From: Pontederia crassipes
Lineage: Eukaryota; Streptophyta; Magnoliopsida; Commelinales; Pontederiaceae
Length of the DNA stretch: 64,000 nt
Assembly: GCA_030549335.1 (NCBI GenBank)
Contig: CM060188.1
Location: 44,729,696 to 44,793,695 of the forward strand
Direction of reading: 5' to 3'
The translations under genes and the position numbers were made by a program. Each line of letters opens with the position of its first letter. Position 1 is the stretch's first letter. Positions 45,907 to 57,509 of the stretch are shown here, piece by piece. Below the pieces are notes generated by a model. The model ran no database searches and was not told where the DNA came from. It saw only the letters and a list, made by a program, of their open reading frames with translations.

Positions 45907-47303
45907 CTTTTCAAGTGGACACCAAGAGTAAGACATGACGGATCACTGATGATGATGCAGCGCATAGTACCAGATATGATTGGGAGGATCATCGAAGCAC
46001 AAGTTGAGGATTCAAAATATCAGACCAAGATGATAAAGACTAGTATTGAAACCACCAATTTCAAGGTCTCTTCAGATGGTGGCATCAGGTACCGTGATCG
46101 TCTATGGGTACCGAATAATCCCGAACTCTAAAGGGAAGTGATGGATGAATGCCACAAGTCAGAATTTGCAATCCACCCAGGGAGCACTAAAATGTATAAA
46201 GATGTGCAGAGGAGTTTCTGGTGGTCTGATATGAAGAAGGAAATTGCAAAATATGTCTCCAAATGCATAGTGTGCCAACAAGTCAAGATAGAGCACTAGA
46301 AATCTCAAGGAACCTTGAAGAGTCTGGACATCCCACAGTGGAAGTGGGAAGAGATATCAATGGATTTCATCATCGGCTTACCCCGGACTCAGAAAGGGCA
46401 TGATGCCGTCTGGGTAATAGTGGACCGACTCACTAATCGGCTCACTTCCTACCCATCAAGGTAAAATAATCTCTTGAAAGTTTAATGGATCTATATGTGC
46501 AGGAGATTGTTAGGCTTCACGGGATCCCATCAACCATTGTGTCTGATAGAGATCACAGGTTCACATCCAGATTCTGGAAGAGTCTCCAGAATGCTTTTGG
46601 GACTAGGCTTCGCTACAGCACAACCTTTCATCCCCATAATGCTTTTGGGACTAGGCTTCGCTACAGCACAGCCTTTCATCCCCATAATGCTTTTGGGACT
46701 AGGCTTCGCTACAGCACAGTCTTTCATTCCCAGACTGACGGTCAATCAGAGAGGACGATTCAGACACTGGAGGATATATTTAGAGCATGCGCTTTAGATT
46801 GGCATCGCAACTGGGACAAACATCTTCCTCTCATAGAGTTCTCCTACAACAATAGCTTCCATGCTAGCATAGAGATGTCCCCTTTTGAAGCATTGTATGG
46901 TCGACCATGTCGCTCTCCGGCATGTTGGGGCGAAGTGGGCGAAAGAAAGATCTTGAGTGTTGAATTACAGAAGCAGACACAGGAGTACACAAATAGGGTG
47001 GAACTGATAAAGAAGAGAATGAAGTCTGCTCAAGATCATCAGAAAGCCTACGCAGACAAGAAGCGCCGAGAACATAAGTTCAAGGCAGGGGACCAAGATC
47101 TGCTTAAGGTCTCACCCACCAAGGGAGTAATGCATTTTAGTAAGCGTGGGAAATTGAGTCCAAGGTACATAGGCCCATTTGAAATTTTAGATATGGTTGG
47201 AGACTCAATATGCAGGTTGGCCCTACCCCCAACAATGTTAGAGTACACAATCTCTTCCATGTATCTTTACTCCGGATGTACAAGAACGATTACGCCAACG
47301 TGA
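45907..47303 (+). pseudogene. Integrase with a triplicated segment, broken
   Basis: The N-terminal zinc-binding part includes ECHKSEFAIHPGSTKMYKDV, FWWSDMKKEIAKYV and KCIVCQQVK. The core starts [18 protein letters not shown] (first Asp). Stops occur at 46129-46131 and 46297-46299, and a frameshift near 46435-46480. From 46485 the frame is open: [19 protein letters not shown] (second Asp), then three copies of [14 protein letters not shown], then [20 protein letters not shown] (third acidic residue) and [20 protein letters not shown]. The C-terminal part reads [15 protein letters not shown] and [13 protein letters not shown]. Another frameshift separates the chromodomain. Confidence 0.9.
46590..46733 (+). 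repeat. 48-bp x3 in-frame tandem repeat in integrase
   Basis: Units start AATGCTTTTGGGACTAGG at 46590, 46638 and 46686. They are almost identical (the changed residue is T, A or V) and each adds 16 residues. Functional integrases of the clade have one copy of this segment. Confidence 0.95.
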
Positions 47304-47509
47304 TCCAAATTGAGGAACCAAACCTCAAGAAGGATCTGACCTATGAAGAACAACCCATAGAGATATTGAAATACCAAGAACACCAACAAGGAAAGAAGAA
47401 AGTATCATTAGTCAAAGTAGCATGGAAGCATCACCAAGGAAAAGAGGCCACCTGGGAAGTAGAATCAGAGATGCAAAAAAAGTTTCCACAATTATTCGGT
47501 AAGTCCTAA
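47210..47509 (+). pseudogene. Integrase C-terminal tail and chromodomain
   Basis: Reads [56 protein letters not shown] and EATWEVESEMQKKFPQLFG. This is a chromodomain of the type found at the C-terminus of Tekay/Del chromoviruses, with the W...EATWE core kept. It overlaps the preceding integrase frame and needs a frameshift to be joined to it, so it is not translated as part of pol as it stands. The Met at its start is not a natural initiation site. Confidence 0.8.
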
Positions 47510-47540
47510 TTCTTATCAAAATTCGATGATGAATTTTCTT

Positions 47541-47555
47541 TTAAGAGGGTAATAA
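47541..47555 (+). other. Polypurine tract
   Basis: TTAAGAGGGTAATAA ends directly at the 3' LTR. The purine core AAGAGGG is short but correctly placed for plus-strand priming. Confidence 0.6.
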
Positions 47556-50000
47556 TGTAACGGATGCATTTTTTTCATAAGAAAAAGAATTCAAAAATCA
47601 ATGGCAAATCAAAGCAATAAAAGGAAATCAATTCGATTAATGGAAATCAATTCGAAAATTGATTGGGAATTCAAAACGAATCGAATTAAAAAAAAGGAAA
47701 CGAGAAGAAAAGGAACGGCCCACAGGGGAGGAATTTCCTCCCTGATTCCGTTCGAAATCGGCCGGCCACCCTGACCGGCTGATCCTATAAAGAGAGGATG
47801 CAAGGGAGACCTCGCGCCCCCTTGGATCTCAGCCGACAGCAGCCGCCTCTTCTTCTTTTTCTTCTTCCTCCTAATCGGCGACCGGCGGCCTACGTACGCG
47901 CAGAGCAGAGTGCGACTTCGACGACGACTGATAGAACAATCCTTCGACATGCAGTGACCACCCTTGACATGCGCGAAGACCAAGCGCACCTTTCGCACCA
48001 TCCAAGGACGACCGGACAAGGCACAGGAACGCCGGCGACTGTAAAATGTGAAAACAGAGGTACTCTAGCCGTTTAAATCCCTAGACAAAGAAATATGGAT
48101 TGTTTGATGCAAAGAGTTATACCATTATGACCCCTAGAGTATTACCTGCAAGTTTTGTATTCATGTCATGCCCGTTTAACGACCGAAAGGCCGCCAGAAT
48201 TAATGAAAAAGTCCGGCGGCCTTGTTTTATCGAGAGGACCGGTCGACTGATTTCAGAAACGATCGACCGATCCCTACTAAGAACTCGTCGGAGTTCTGAT
48301 CTATCGGTCGATCGGCCACATAGGACGGTCGATCGACCGATCTATCGTCAGATAGATCTAGTCCTAAAATCGGTCGACCGATTCATCGAACGGACGACCG
48401 ATCCGTCGCGCAGTGCGCTTCTCATTAATCTTACGATCGGTCAACCGATCACCAAAATGGTCGACCGATCTTGTAGAGTAACCGGTCGACCGAACCACAG
48501 TCACCTGAGTGTCGACCGATCCAAGAGGACTGGTCGATCGGTATTCCAGAACGGTCGACCGACCCCACAGCGGACGATCGACTAGTTCAAATCCGCCAGA
48601 TCGGCTTGGCTGAACACAGAAGAACGGTCGATCGATTCCGACAATGAATCTACATCCAATTTTAAATCAAAATCTGAGACTCTAATCAATTCACCTATAT
48701 TGATTGAGTCCTATTGTACAGAGATTTATCTCCCAGTTGAGTCTTGAATCATAGATGTCATGATAATCGAAGATAAATAATGTAAAGATAAAGATATGGG
48801 ATTGCTATGTGCCGCCTCCATTGTTAAAGTAAAGATTAAAGTTAAAGCAGAGGAGGGATAGGTAGTTAGCTGAGGGGACAGCGAAGCTACTGACTTCAAT
48901 GACCACTATTCCTGATATTTCAGATCTTCTCCTACTTGTATCTCGAATGAAGGATAATGCAAAGGTCACACTCCTTCCCCCAAAGATTATTGTATTGTGC
49001 CAGAGGGACATGTAGCTAGCTGAGGAGACAGTGAACCTACAGGTTTCTTAATTGACCATTGTTCTTGGATTATAGGAATTCTTCCCCCTACCTTCCGAAC
49101 CGGGTGAGGTCTTAACACCCACCCCTTTTCCCTTTTGAGCTAACTGGCTTCAGAGATTCAGAGAGGCACCCCTGGCATCCCAACTTAATAAAGTCGAGCT
49201 CGCATAGGACAACTAACTTTAAGGATAGTGTAGTAATGTAAAAGACGTAGTGCAACTCACAGTAGAGTAATGTAATGTAAAATAATGTAAAACAGAGTAT
49301 TGTAAAGTAAAGTAATGCAAGGCAGAGCACTGTAATGTAAAGCAACGTAAAGCAAAGTACTGTAACGTCAAGCATAGAGTATAGTAGAGTAAAGTACAAT
49401 ATAGTAAAGAATAAAGCATGGACATTGATATTGTCAGAGGTTGTTACATTGATTTCATATTTATCATTGATCCTTATTTCACCGTCTATTTGCTATTGTA
49501 CTGGACTTTTTGCTCATGGATATTCTATTCCCCTGCAATGAGATTTTGCAGGTGAGAATGCTAACTGATGAGGATGGAGGGCACAGAGCTTGGAGAATGC
49601 TGCACATGACTGACACATTACTTAAAGTTTCCCTTGCTATATTTCTTTCAAGTTGTAATTGGTTTAGAGATATTACGTTATTCCGCTCATCGAACTTCTC
49701 TTCTGCATGTTGAACTTGATGCATTTCCGTACTTCCTTATAAACTATGTTAACCACTTTCCGCCTGATGTTTAATGTTTGAATTTCCGCATATTAGACTA
49801 CATATGTTATCAACTGTTTCTTGACATTCCATCGTTTGATCTTCCGCATTAAAGTCTTTGATTATATTTTCCTATTATATTAGTGTCACGTATGCTATTT
49901 TGTTGAATGGTCATGGTCAATAGTGTAATAGATAGTGTAGCGCTTCCGGGGTCAACATAACTGTCTACGAGGCAGGAGGGACGATTTTGGGGGTGTTACA
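47556..50000 (+). repeat. 3' LTR of the gypsy element
   Basis: Starts TGTAACGGATGC, ends GGGGGTGTTACA. It is collinear with the 5' LTR but about 70 bp shorter. It lacks one copy of the GAGGAATTTCCTCCCC block near the start and has deletions within the GTCGAC-rich block (48230-48640). Confidence 0.95.
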
Positions 50001-50799
50001 ATTAAGATATTGATTATATATCTGAGAAATATTTCATGCCTAGTTGAGATGCCAGTGCATTGACCATTGATTATATATCTGTTTATCTTATCAAACCTCT
50101 TGAAAGAATATATGCACGTTGTGGCAACTATGATATCTTTTGTTCATCTTCTATTGTGGCATGCCGTTGGAATAGAAGAAGATTCCAACTAAGATATCCA
50201 AAATTTATATTTCCAATATCAACATCCAGTTTCTTTTCTAATTATAATTATTTACTGAAAGAGTAACATGATATAGAATGATCAACTGACCCTCTCAAAG
50301 AAAGAATAACCCATGATATTAAATGAAGCATTAAGATGGATTTAATTAAATTGCTAACATGTAAACAATAATATTCTCTTTTAACTGAGAGCTCCTAATT
50401 AAATATGGGATTCATACTATTTTATACATACATGTCATCTTATTCACAGTAGCCAAGTTGTTGCCATAGTTTCTTTATGCAAATGACCTTTTATCTGGTA
50501 GTAGACTTATATGTAGTGGTGATTTTTGTAAGTTTTCTGGTATGGTATAATGGTTGTGAAGCTTTATTTCTGGACGGCATGAACAACTTATAAGATAATA
50601 TGCTTTGTATTATATTTATATGCAATATGGTAATTAACCTTGAGTTGAATTTTAGCTATCATGAAACTTGAATGAATTCTAACTTTTATGGACTGTACAA
50701 ACAAGTTTATAGTTACTGTGACATAATAGTTAATGGATACAGATTACATATAAAAAGAATATAATTCAACTATTAATAGAGACATATGTGTTGTAGAAA

Positions 50800-51293
50800 G
50801 CATGTATGGATGCATCAAGTTGGATTACTACGGCATTATAGAAGAAATCATAGAGTTATCTTATTTGAGAAAATTGAACAAAGTTGTGAAGTTGCAATTG
50901 GTTCAATTCAAAAAAAGAGTTAGGGTCGATCAAAAGTTTAAATTGATAGATATAAAGTCTCGATCAAGAATTGAATCATACGATCCATTTGTATTAGTAG
51001 AATAAGCGCAACAAGTATATTACACAAAGTATTCATAAAAAAGAACCAAGAATGAATGGTGGGTGAAATGCAAAGTGAGAAATACAGTATTCTTAACAGA
51101 AATAATGATAGATGATCATGAAACATCATCCATATCGAATGATGTTACCGTCGATGACTACTATCAAGAAGATCGAGTGAATGAGATTGACGTAGTCAAA
51201 GAAGTTAGAAATATTCACACTGAGTCAATAGAAGAGTTCAATTCAAATGATTTTCTAGAAGTGAATGTTCACAATTTTATTGACAATCAATAA
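50800..51293 (+). pseudogene. CACTA TPase C-terminal domain (DUF4216-like), second copy
   Basis: LDYYGIIEEIIELSYLRKLN and KKRVRVDQKFKLIDIKSRSR, then YDPFVLVE, correspond to the first copy and to DUF4216. The CHWFD motif is destroyed by a small deletion. After the stop at 51003-51005, KVRNTVFLTEIMIDDHETSS, VTVDDYYQEDRVNEIDVVKE and FLEVNVHNFIDNQ follow in a new frame to 51293. This copy lacks the in-frame stop seen in the first copy after DDYYQ, but it is broken elsewhere. Confidence 0.7.
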
Positions 51294-51573
51294 GATCAAA
51301 ATGAATCAAAATTTGAGGTAGGCAATTGAATCACATATTTGTTTTAACAAACTATACAAATATATGTTTTTAATTGTATAAATTAAATATAACCATGACA
51401 CTAGCTTGAATTTTTTTTCAAGTATAGTTACTAGAGATTGAGCTTTTGGGTCATCCCATTTTTCTACGCGGTCACTGTAAATTAGTGACACATCTTGACC
51501 ACCGTGATATATATATTTATTGTGTATTTGATTTATATTTACATGCAATTTATCATTAATTTTTTATTTTAAT

Positions 51574-52860
51574 GATGACAATTGCTATACCACCGACGAG
51601 ACATGTACATAGCTGGATCGTCATATAGTAGGCCCTCCATTGATGAGTCATCTTGTTCACACGATGGTGATCGATATACATCCCATATCACACCAAGTTA
51701 TTTATTATGTATTTAATTTATCTTCTATATGCAACTATTTTAACTATTCTTTTATGGTGACAATTCCTTTGCTGTCGACGAGACATATAGATGTTTCACC
51801 ACATTCTAGCTTCTGCTCGACATGAACACACAAAGGCGATCGACATATTATGCTAGGTGATATATTTATTATTATTTAATTTACATTTTCATGTAATTTA
51901 ATTAATCATTTCTTAGTTTAATGTTGACAGTTGCTACGCCGCCAACAGGACAAGTAGCTGGGTTGTCACTAGTGTTCGCTCGATTGGTGAGTTGGCACCA
52001 CCGCATAGACTAGTCACCAATTGATACTGCACGAGATGAGAATTTAGTGCATATATTATTTATTGAGTTTGAGTTTGTATTGCACTAAAGATTTATTCTC
52101 TAATAACACTCATTGATCATTTCAGACCTTCTCAGTCTCCCACCATTGCAGCAGAAGACAAATTCTCTTCGATTGAAATAGAGGAATTGTATCAACAATA
52201 ATGAGGTGATCACCATCAATAATATTTCTTGGTCGTAAGTTAAATGAGTTTACAAATTATACTATAGTTTACCTTATCATTAAAAAAATTTATTTTTTTA
52301 TAAATTGCGTGACTGTTTTCATACAGCCCATCTACCGTGCAGGACATCAGTGCTCTTGTCCTCGTCCACTTGACAGAAGGGGCAAAATCGTGGAAAGATT
52401 TCCCAATCAAAGTGAAGGATGACATCTTTCATGCATTTACCATATGATTTATATTTTTTGTGTTACATAATTTATTTTATACTATTGTAAATTATTAACT
52501 TTCATAACTTTTTTAGGAATCAAATCAGTTTTGTCAATATGGAGATGTGTTTGATGTGGTGGTTGTGAAAAACCTCTAGAATCAATTATACAAGTTTTGC
52601 AAGATCGTCACATACATTGGCCGAGCATAGAGATGCTCAAAGCATATTAACCATCCAATTTGGGAGTCCCTCGATTGGAAATGGTAAGTAAGTTTATATT
52701 TGAATTATTTTTACTTTGTTTATGATTATAAAGTCTAAATATGACAGCAAAGTTAACAAACTTTCCAAGTCGGTAACCCTACATACAGGAGGGTCGATTT
52801 GATTTGACGAGCATCATCGATGCATGATAATGCATATACAAAACTTGTATCTTTCATTTA
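51574..52860 (+). pseudogene. CACTA second-gene remnants, second copy
   Basis: Tandem exon-intron-like units begin near 51574, 51754 and 51925 (MTIAIPPTRH-like and MVTIPLLSTRHIDVSPHSS readings). TVQDISALVLVHLTEGAKSW-like sequence lies at about 52330-52400, and NHPIWESLDWKW-like at about 52650. GRVDLI*RASSMH-like remains near 52790-52825. All frames are broken. The order matches 35824-37210 of the first element. Confidence 0.55.
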
Positions 52861-53739
52861 CTTCTTTTTGCAAATTTAAAACTTTGTTGCAAGAGGAGAA
52901 AGAAGGGAGTCCTATAGATTTTTGTGCGATCAACAAGGCTACGCAACAGGAAGATCAATGACTTGATCATGCCCAATGCATGTAAAGTCTTGATAAGTCT
53001 CATCACATGTTTATTTGGTTATTCTCATTAGGCTAAATGATTTATCAAATTTGCAATGTTTAAATATTTTAGGATGTATATAATAAGAAGATGACTGACA
53101 AGTATATGAATGAACCTAGTACTTAGCCACCAAGTCATGTATCTCGAAAACAATTCATATTTATAATGTTACATAACATTTTATATACTTATAAAACTTA
53201 ACTATTTTGTAGGGGATGTTGCTATTTGGGAGGAGGTGACTGGCACAACATGAGACGGATACTTCAAGGGCTTAGGAATAACTGCTCAAGTTTCTAAAAA
53301 GAGTGGAGGATACGTAGGTGGCTCGTCTACTCCGAGTTCATCTGCTACACCTGAGCTGTCATTGGATAGCATTAGGGACTCATTGTTGAGCAACTCTTTT
53401 AGTATCTTTCTCAGTGGTTGGCACTAGTTTTACATACAATTTAGGTTATCATCCATCCCCAAACCCCAACACCATGAGCTCCAGGATCGAGTACGCCACT
53501 GTCGAATGTCAGAAATGACATCGATGATGATAATAATTTAGGATAGAAACTTTTGTAACTTTGAACATGATTAAAGCTTTATAAAATCAATGACAATAGT
53601 TTCTTATATTATTAAATTTTATGATATCATTAATTTGTTTTTTTTTTGCAGTATAACTTCTTTAGTTTCTATTGTTGCATTATAAATGCATTGTAAATTG
53701 TACGGGGAGGGAAAGGAAAAATAGAACTGTAGTAGGAAA

Positions 53740-54385
53740 AATAAGTCATAGTTAGCATCACATTAGCAACGTGATGTTATATCGTACTTAGTGTCACGAA
53801 CTAGCGCCACAATAGTGTTGACATAACATCTTAAGCTAACGCTGACTTGGAGCCAACTTAGCATTGCCAAAGATGACACATAAGGCATAGGGAAGACTAG
53901 CTTTAGTGTCCCAATGGCGTCACAAGTAGCACCACAATAGCCTCAACATAGTTTCTCGAGCTAATGCCAACTTGGATCAACTTAGCATCACCATAGGCAA
54001 CACAAAAAGCATAAATAAGACTAGCTTTAACATCTCGTCAAACATGGCATCACTATGCAAGTCAAACATGGCATCACTATGAAAGTAGTGCCACGTTGGT
54101 GTCAAAATTGTGTCTCCTTGTTTAGTGCCGCCTTGGTGTCTCCACGTGTGACGTTAAATATCTTTTTGCCACGCGACAACCAGTGTTACTATAAGGTTGA
54201 TAGCTGACACTAATAGTGTTGTTAATGTTGTTAGCGTTAGCTCAATGCTAATAGCGTCGGGACGTTGGCATCTCATATTTGTGGCATTGACGTGACACTA
54301 ACTTGTTGCTAAGCTTTTTAACGACTATTTACCGTTGCATTAGAAACGGTTGCTTGTGTCGCTACACGTGAAATTTCTTTTAGTG
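53740..54385 (+). repeat. 3' subterminal array of the second CACTA element
   Basis: Degenerate TTAGCGTC, TTAGCATC, TAGTGTC and TAGCGCC repeats run to the right terminus TTTTAGTG at 54378-54385. More decayed than the array at 37620-38170. Confidence 0.65.
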
Positions 54386-57300
54386 GTGGAATTGAAGAGA
54401 GAAGACTAGGGGAGTAAAATTCTTAAATTAAAAGTACAACCTTCCCAATTTAAATACTTTTCATATTTCTTGATTTTTCGTTATATAAAAGAAGATATTG
54501 TTGGAATATAATTTTATGCATTATGACACAAATCTTGAATATTTAGTGTTAATTCTTTCCAAGTGTAAAAAGAATTTAATTGAAAAAGATATTCTTATAC
54601 CAAATTTACTATAATTATTTTTTATCTTGTTTTTGGGTTTGAGAATCAAATAGTTTTGCAGAGCATTCAATTAATCTTTCCATAGAATCATATTTTGTCT
54701 CAATTCGATATGTGTACAAAAAGGATGCAACATTATTGTGTAAGACTAGGCTTTTGAACAAGCAATCCAATAAAAATATCTACAATTGATTTGATAGGAA
54801 TATACATTGGGAGAAGTGATTGGTTGAAGTTAGTGATTGGAGTAACTGGTCTAAGTTTTGCAATCTGCCAAGTAGATGACAAGGTGCATTATTCCGAGTA
54901 CAGGAATAGATTGAGCTGCTAATAGGAGTAGTTCAATAGGAAGAAAGATGGAACTAGCCAAGCGAATTATGGAAGATCAACATAGTGGGTGTACCATCAA
55001 GAAATTGATCAACGGTAAGTTTGAGCTATGAGGAAGCATGCGAAGTTGAAGTTGCAATGGAATCGCCTATCGAAGAACCGATCAAGGAATCAATTTAAAG
55101 ATGTGTAATGGACTAAAATATGCATGTTTCTCCAATGATTATTTGGATTGGTTGATGAAGTTTGATCAGCTCGTCCAAACCGACTTAGGAAGTTCAACCA
55201 ACTTATTAGCCAAATGAATGGTAATTGCTAGTTTTTTTCAAGGAAAAGTTTCCCATTAATGATAGTCAAATCATTCTTGAGCACTTAGTAGCCTTTTGAG
55301 CACTCTTGTGCCTTAACTTGCAAATCTTTCCTCTCTTCTTGTCATTGAAGCATTGATAGCAAAAGAGAGATTAAATGTTTGTCATATTTGACATGCCCTT
55401 GTACAACATGTTTAACATTACCTCTTAAGCAAAAGAAAAGGTATTTTGTGTAAGGGTTGTCTTCTTCCATATTCGAAGGACAGTGGTGGATAGTGTAACC
55501 CTAACAATCTTGATGTCAAAAAAATGAAGTAGGGACATAGGCCAAAGCATATTGAACCTCATCAACAAATTCATTTCCACCCTCTTTCTCTTTATCTTGT
55601 ATTGTTCCAATTGTGTTTGCATTGCATCACATGAATATCATAAGTAAAAGAAGCATAAAATTCCATGTGAAAAATGGACATCTGACCTATTGGTTCGAAC
55701 ATCTAGAAGATATGCCTTGTAGTGCATCTAAATACGGAGGTAAAATAGACATTTAATAAAGCATGAACCAGATGAATGAAATGCTATGAATTATTTTGAA
55801 TTTATTAATGAATAAGATTGGATGGCCATTCAAAGGTCCAAAAGCTCAAAATAAAAAAATCCATTCACACTGATTGAGATCGAACATCTAGATGGGTGTT
55901 GACCAAATGATCCATAAGGACGGAAGAAATGTCAGAACTATGGACCAACATCCACTCCATGAAATTTTGATGCTTCTTTCCTTATGATGTTCATGTGATG
56001 CAATGCCTAACCTAGTAATGTTATGCATCATGGCCATTATGTAAGTATAAAAGACCATGTAATGCTTGTATTAGTGATTGTCTCTTGTAATAAAAGATGG
56101 ATTGGGACAAGTCTAGACACACCAAAGAAGGGGGAAGTAAAGTTCTCACCAGCAGTGATGTCGAGCTTGCCAACATTTGATATTAAATGATTAGATATCT
56201 ATTTATCGATAAGGTTTTGGATCCAATTTTCATATATTAATTCATCCTCCCCACATACGATCAGTGCCAAGTGATCCAACGATAATATTGTTGGAGGTCA
56301 CCACGTCGTCTTCTAATCTCCAACCGAGCTGAAGGAAGTAGCAGCGAACAACAATCGTCGTCATCTCTGATTGTCAAGTTCTTTGTAATAGGTTTGGTTA
56401 ATCCAATTTAATCCCAATATGTCAGTTCCGTTTTAGTATAAATAGGTGTCAAGTGGTGTAATCAGGTGCTCAATCTTGTAATTTCAATTTAGTTTTAGTA
56501 TAATTGTTCATCATTTTTCTCTTCTTCTCCTTCCTCTTTGATCTACTATTAGCGACACATGAGCTCCATAGTTTAACATAGTCCTCGTCTTCAACGATCT
56601 TCTTGAGCTCCTTCTTCATCGCCAAGCTTCATCGTCCATTATTGAAAGCTTGTTGAGCTCGGCGTTCTTCTTCGAAAAGATTGTTGCTGGGCAAGTGGCT
56701 CTCATCAGCCTTCATGGCACCCATAAGCCTAGGTGACACCAAGATCAGGGTTAGATCGGAGCTTCCTCTTCTTCGTTGATGATCGGCGTGCCAGATCGTT
56801 CATTGTCTCTTCTTCATTCTTTAGCTCCTATTTTTCCTACAATGATCATCTCTATTTTCATTCTTCTAATTCAAAGTTGATCATTGCTTTCCATCTCTCT
56901 CAATCTCTACCACGATTCATCTTTGAACACGGTTTTCTACTTTGTTTTCCACTCTATTTTTTTCCTTCCAACTGCATATTTGGAGTTCCTCTTCTTCTCT
57001 GATTTTTTAGTATCTTCTTTGTTTTCTTCTTCTCTATTTTTTCATCCATGTTATTCATTTGTCATTTTTAACTTTATCTTCTTTGTCGATTGAGTTGTTC
57101 CTCATTAGTATCTTTCACGATGGTGTTCGCCCGTCATTTTTTGAACATTGTCCCCATTTACTGACATCTGTTATTGGCTTTAAGAAGTTCTTCGAGTCAT
57201 TGGATGTCCTCCGACATTTAAGTTTGAAGCTCTGACTTCTTTTTGGATAGAAATTGATCCATATTCTTGTATCTCCTATGATGATTTGCAGCTTTTCCCA

Positions 57301-57509
57301 TTTGCTGCTAGGAGTTCATCTCTTTGTTGTTGGTCCTTTGTTACGATCATTATCATTATTTCTTCTTCGATCATTTCTTATTTCATCTTCGATCGTTAAA
57401 GATGTGGAGAAATTATATCTACTTTTCATTTATGTTCAGCGTGCATTTATTTTATGTTTTGCTATATTCCCACGCTTGAACACACACTTTATTACTGAAA
57501 TACAACTTT
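54386..57509. other. Intergenic DNA, possible old LTR promoter
   Basis: No gene recognised. At 56430-56470 GTATAAATAGGTGTCAAGTG followed by AATCTTGTAATTT resembles the TATA and R region of an LTR, and the flank at 56560-57500 is pyrimidine-rich with no domain. No second LTR, primer site or pol motif nearby, so I leave it unassigned. Confidence 0.35.

Larger units (their letters stand above)
39411..50000 (+). mobile_element. Full-length Ty3/gypsy chromovirus (Tekay/Del-like), coding region inactive
   Basis: 10,590 bp bounded by ATTAA target duplications (39406-39410 and 50001-50005). Two LTRs (2513 and 2445 bp) flank a tRNA-Met primer site, a small CCHC-type ORF, gag, protease, reverse transcriptase, RNase H, integrase and a C-terminal chromodomain, followed by a polypurine tract. 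The chromodomain sequence (ILKYQEHQQGKKKVSLVKVA, EATWEVESEM) suggests the Tekay/Del clade. Several stops, one 12-A frameshift site and further frameshifts in integrase mean no complete polyprotein. The LTRs are highly similar with a few indels, so the insertion is fairly young. It landed near the second CACTA element. Confidence 0.95.
50006..54385 (+). mobile_element. Second CACTA element, 3' half
   Basis: From about 50690 the sequence is homologous to the first element from about 34950 onward: a DUF4216-like segment, tandem exon-intron units, Transposase_24-like segments, then a TAGCATC/TAGCGTC array. The right end, in reverse, is CACTAAAAGAAATTTCACG (54385). The 5' half, including left terminus, 5' array and Pro-rich block, is not found on either side of the gypsy insertion. 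It was probably deleted before that insertion. 50006-50690 is AT-rich and unassigned. Confidence 0.7.

Noticed and set aside
54386..57509. Host gene in the pyrimidine-rich region with several open frames
   Set aside because: No domain, no consistent frame, no splice or codon pattern; the TATA-like site looks more like LTR debris.
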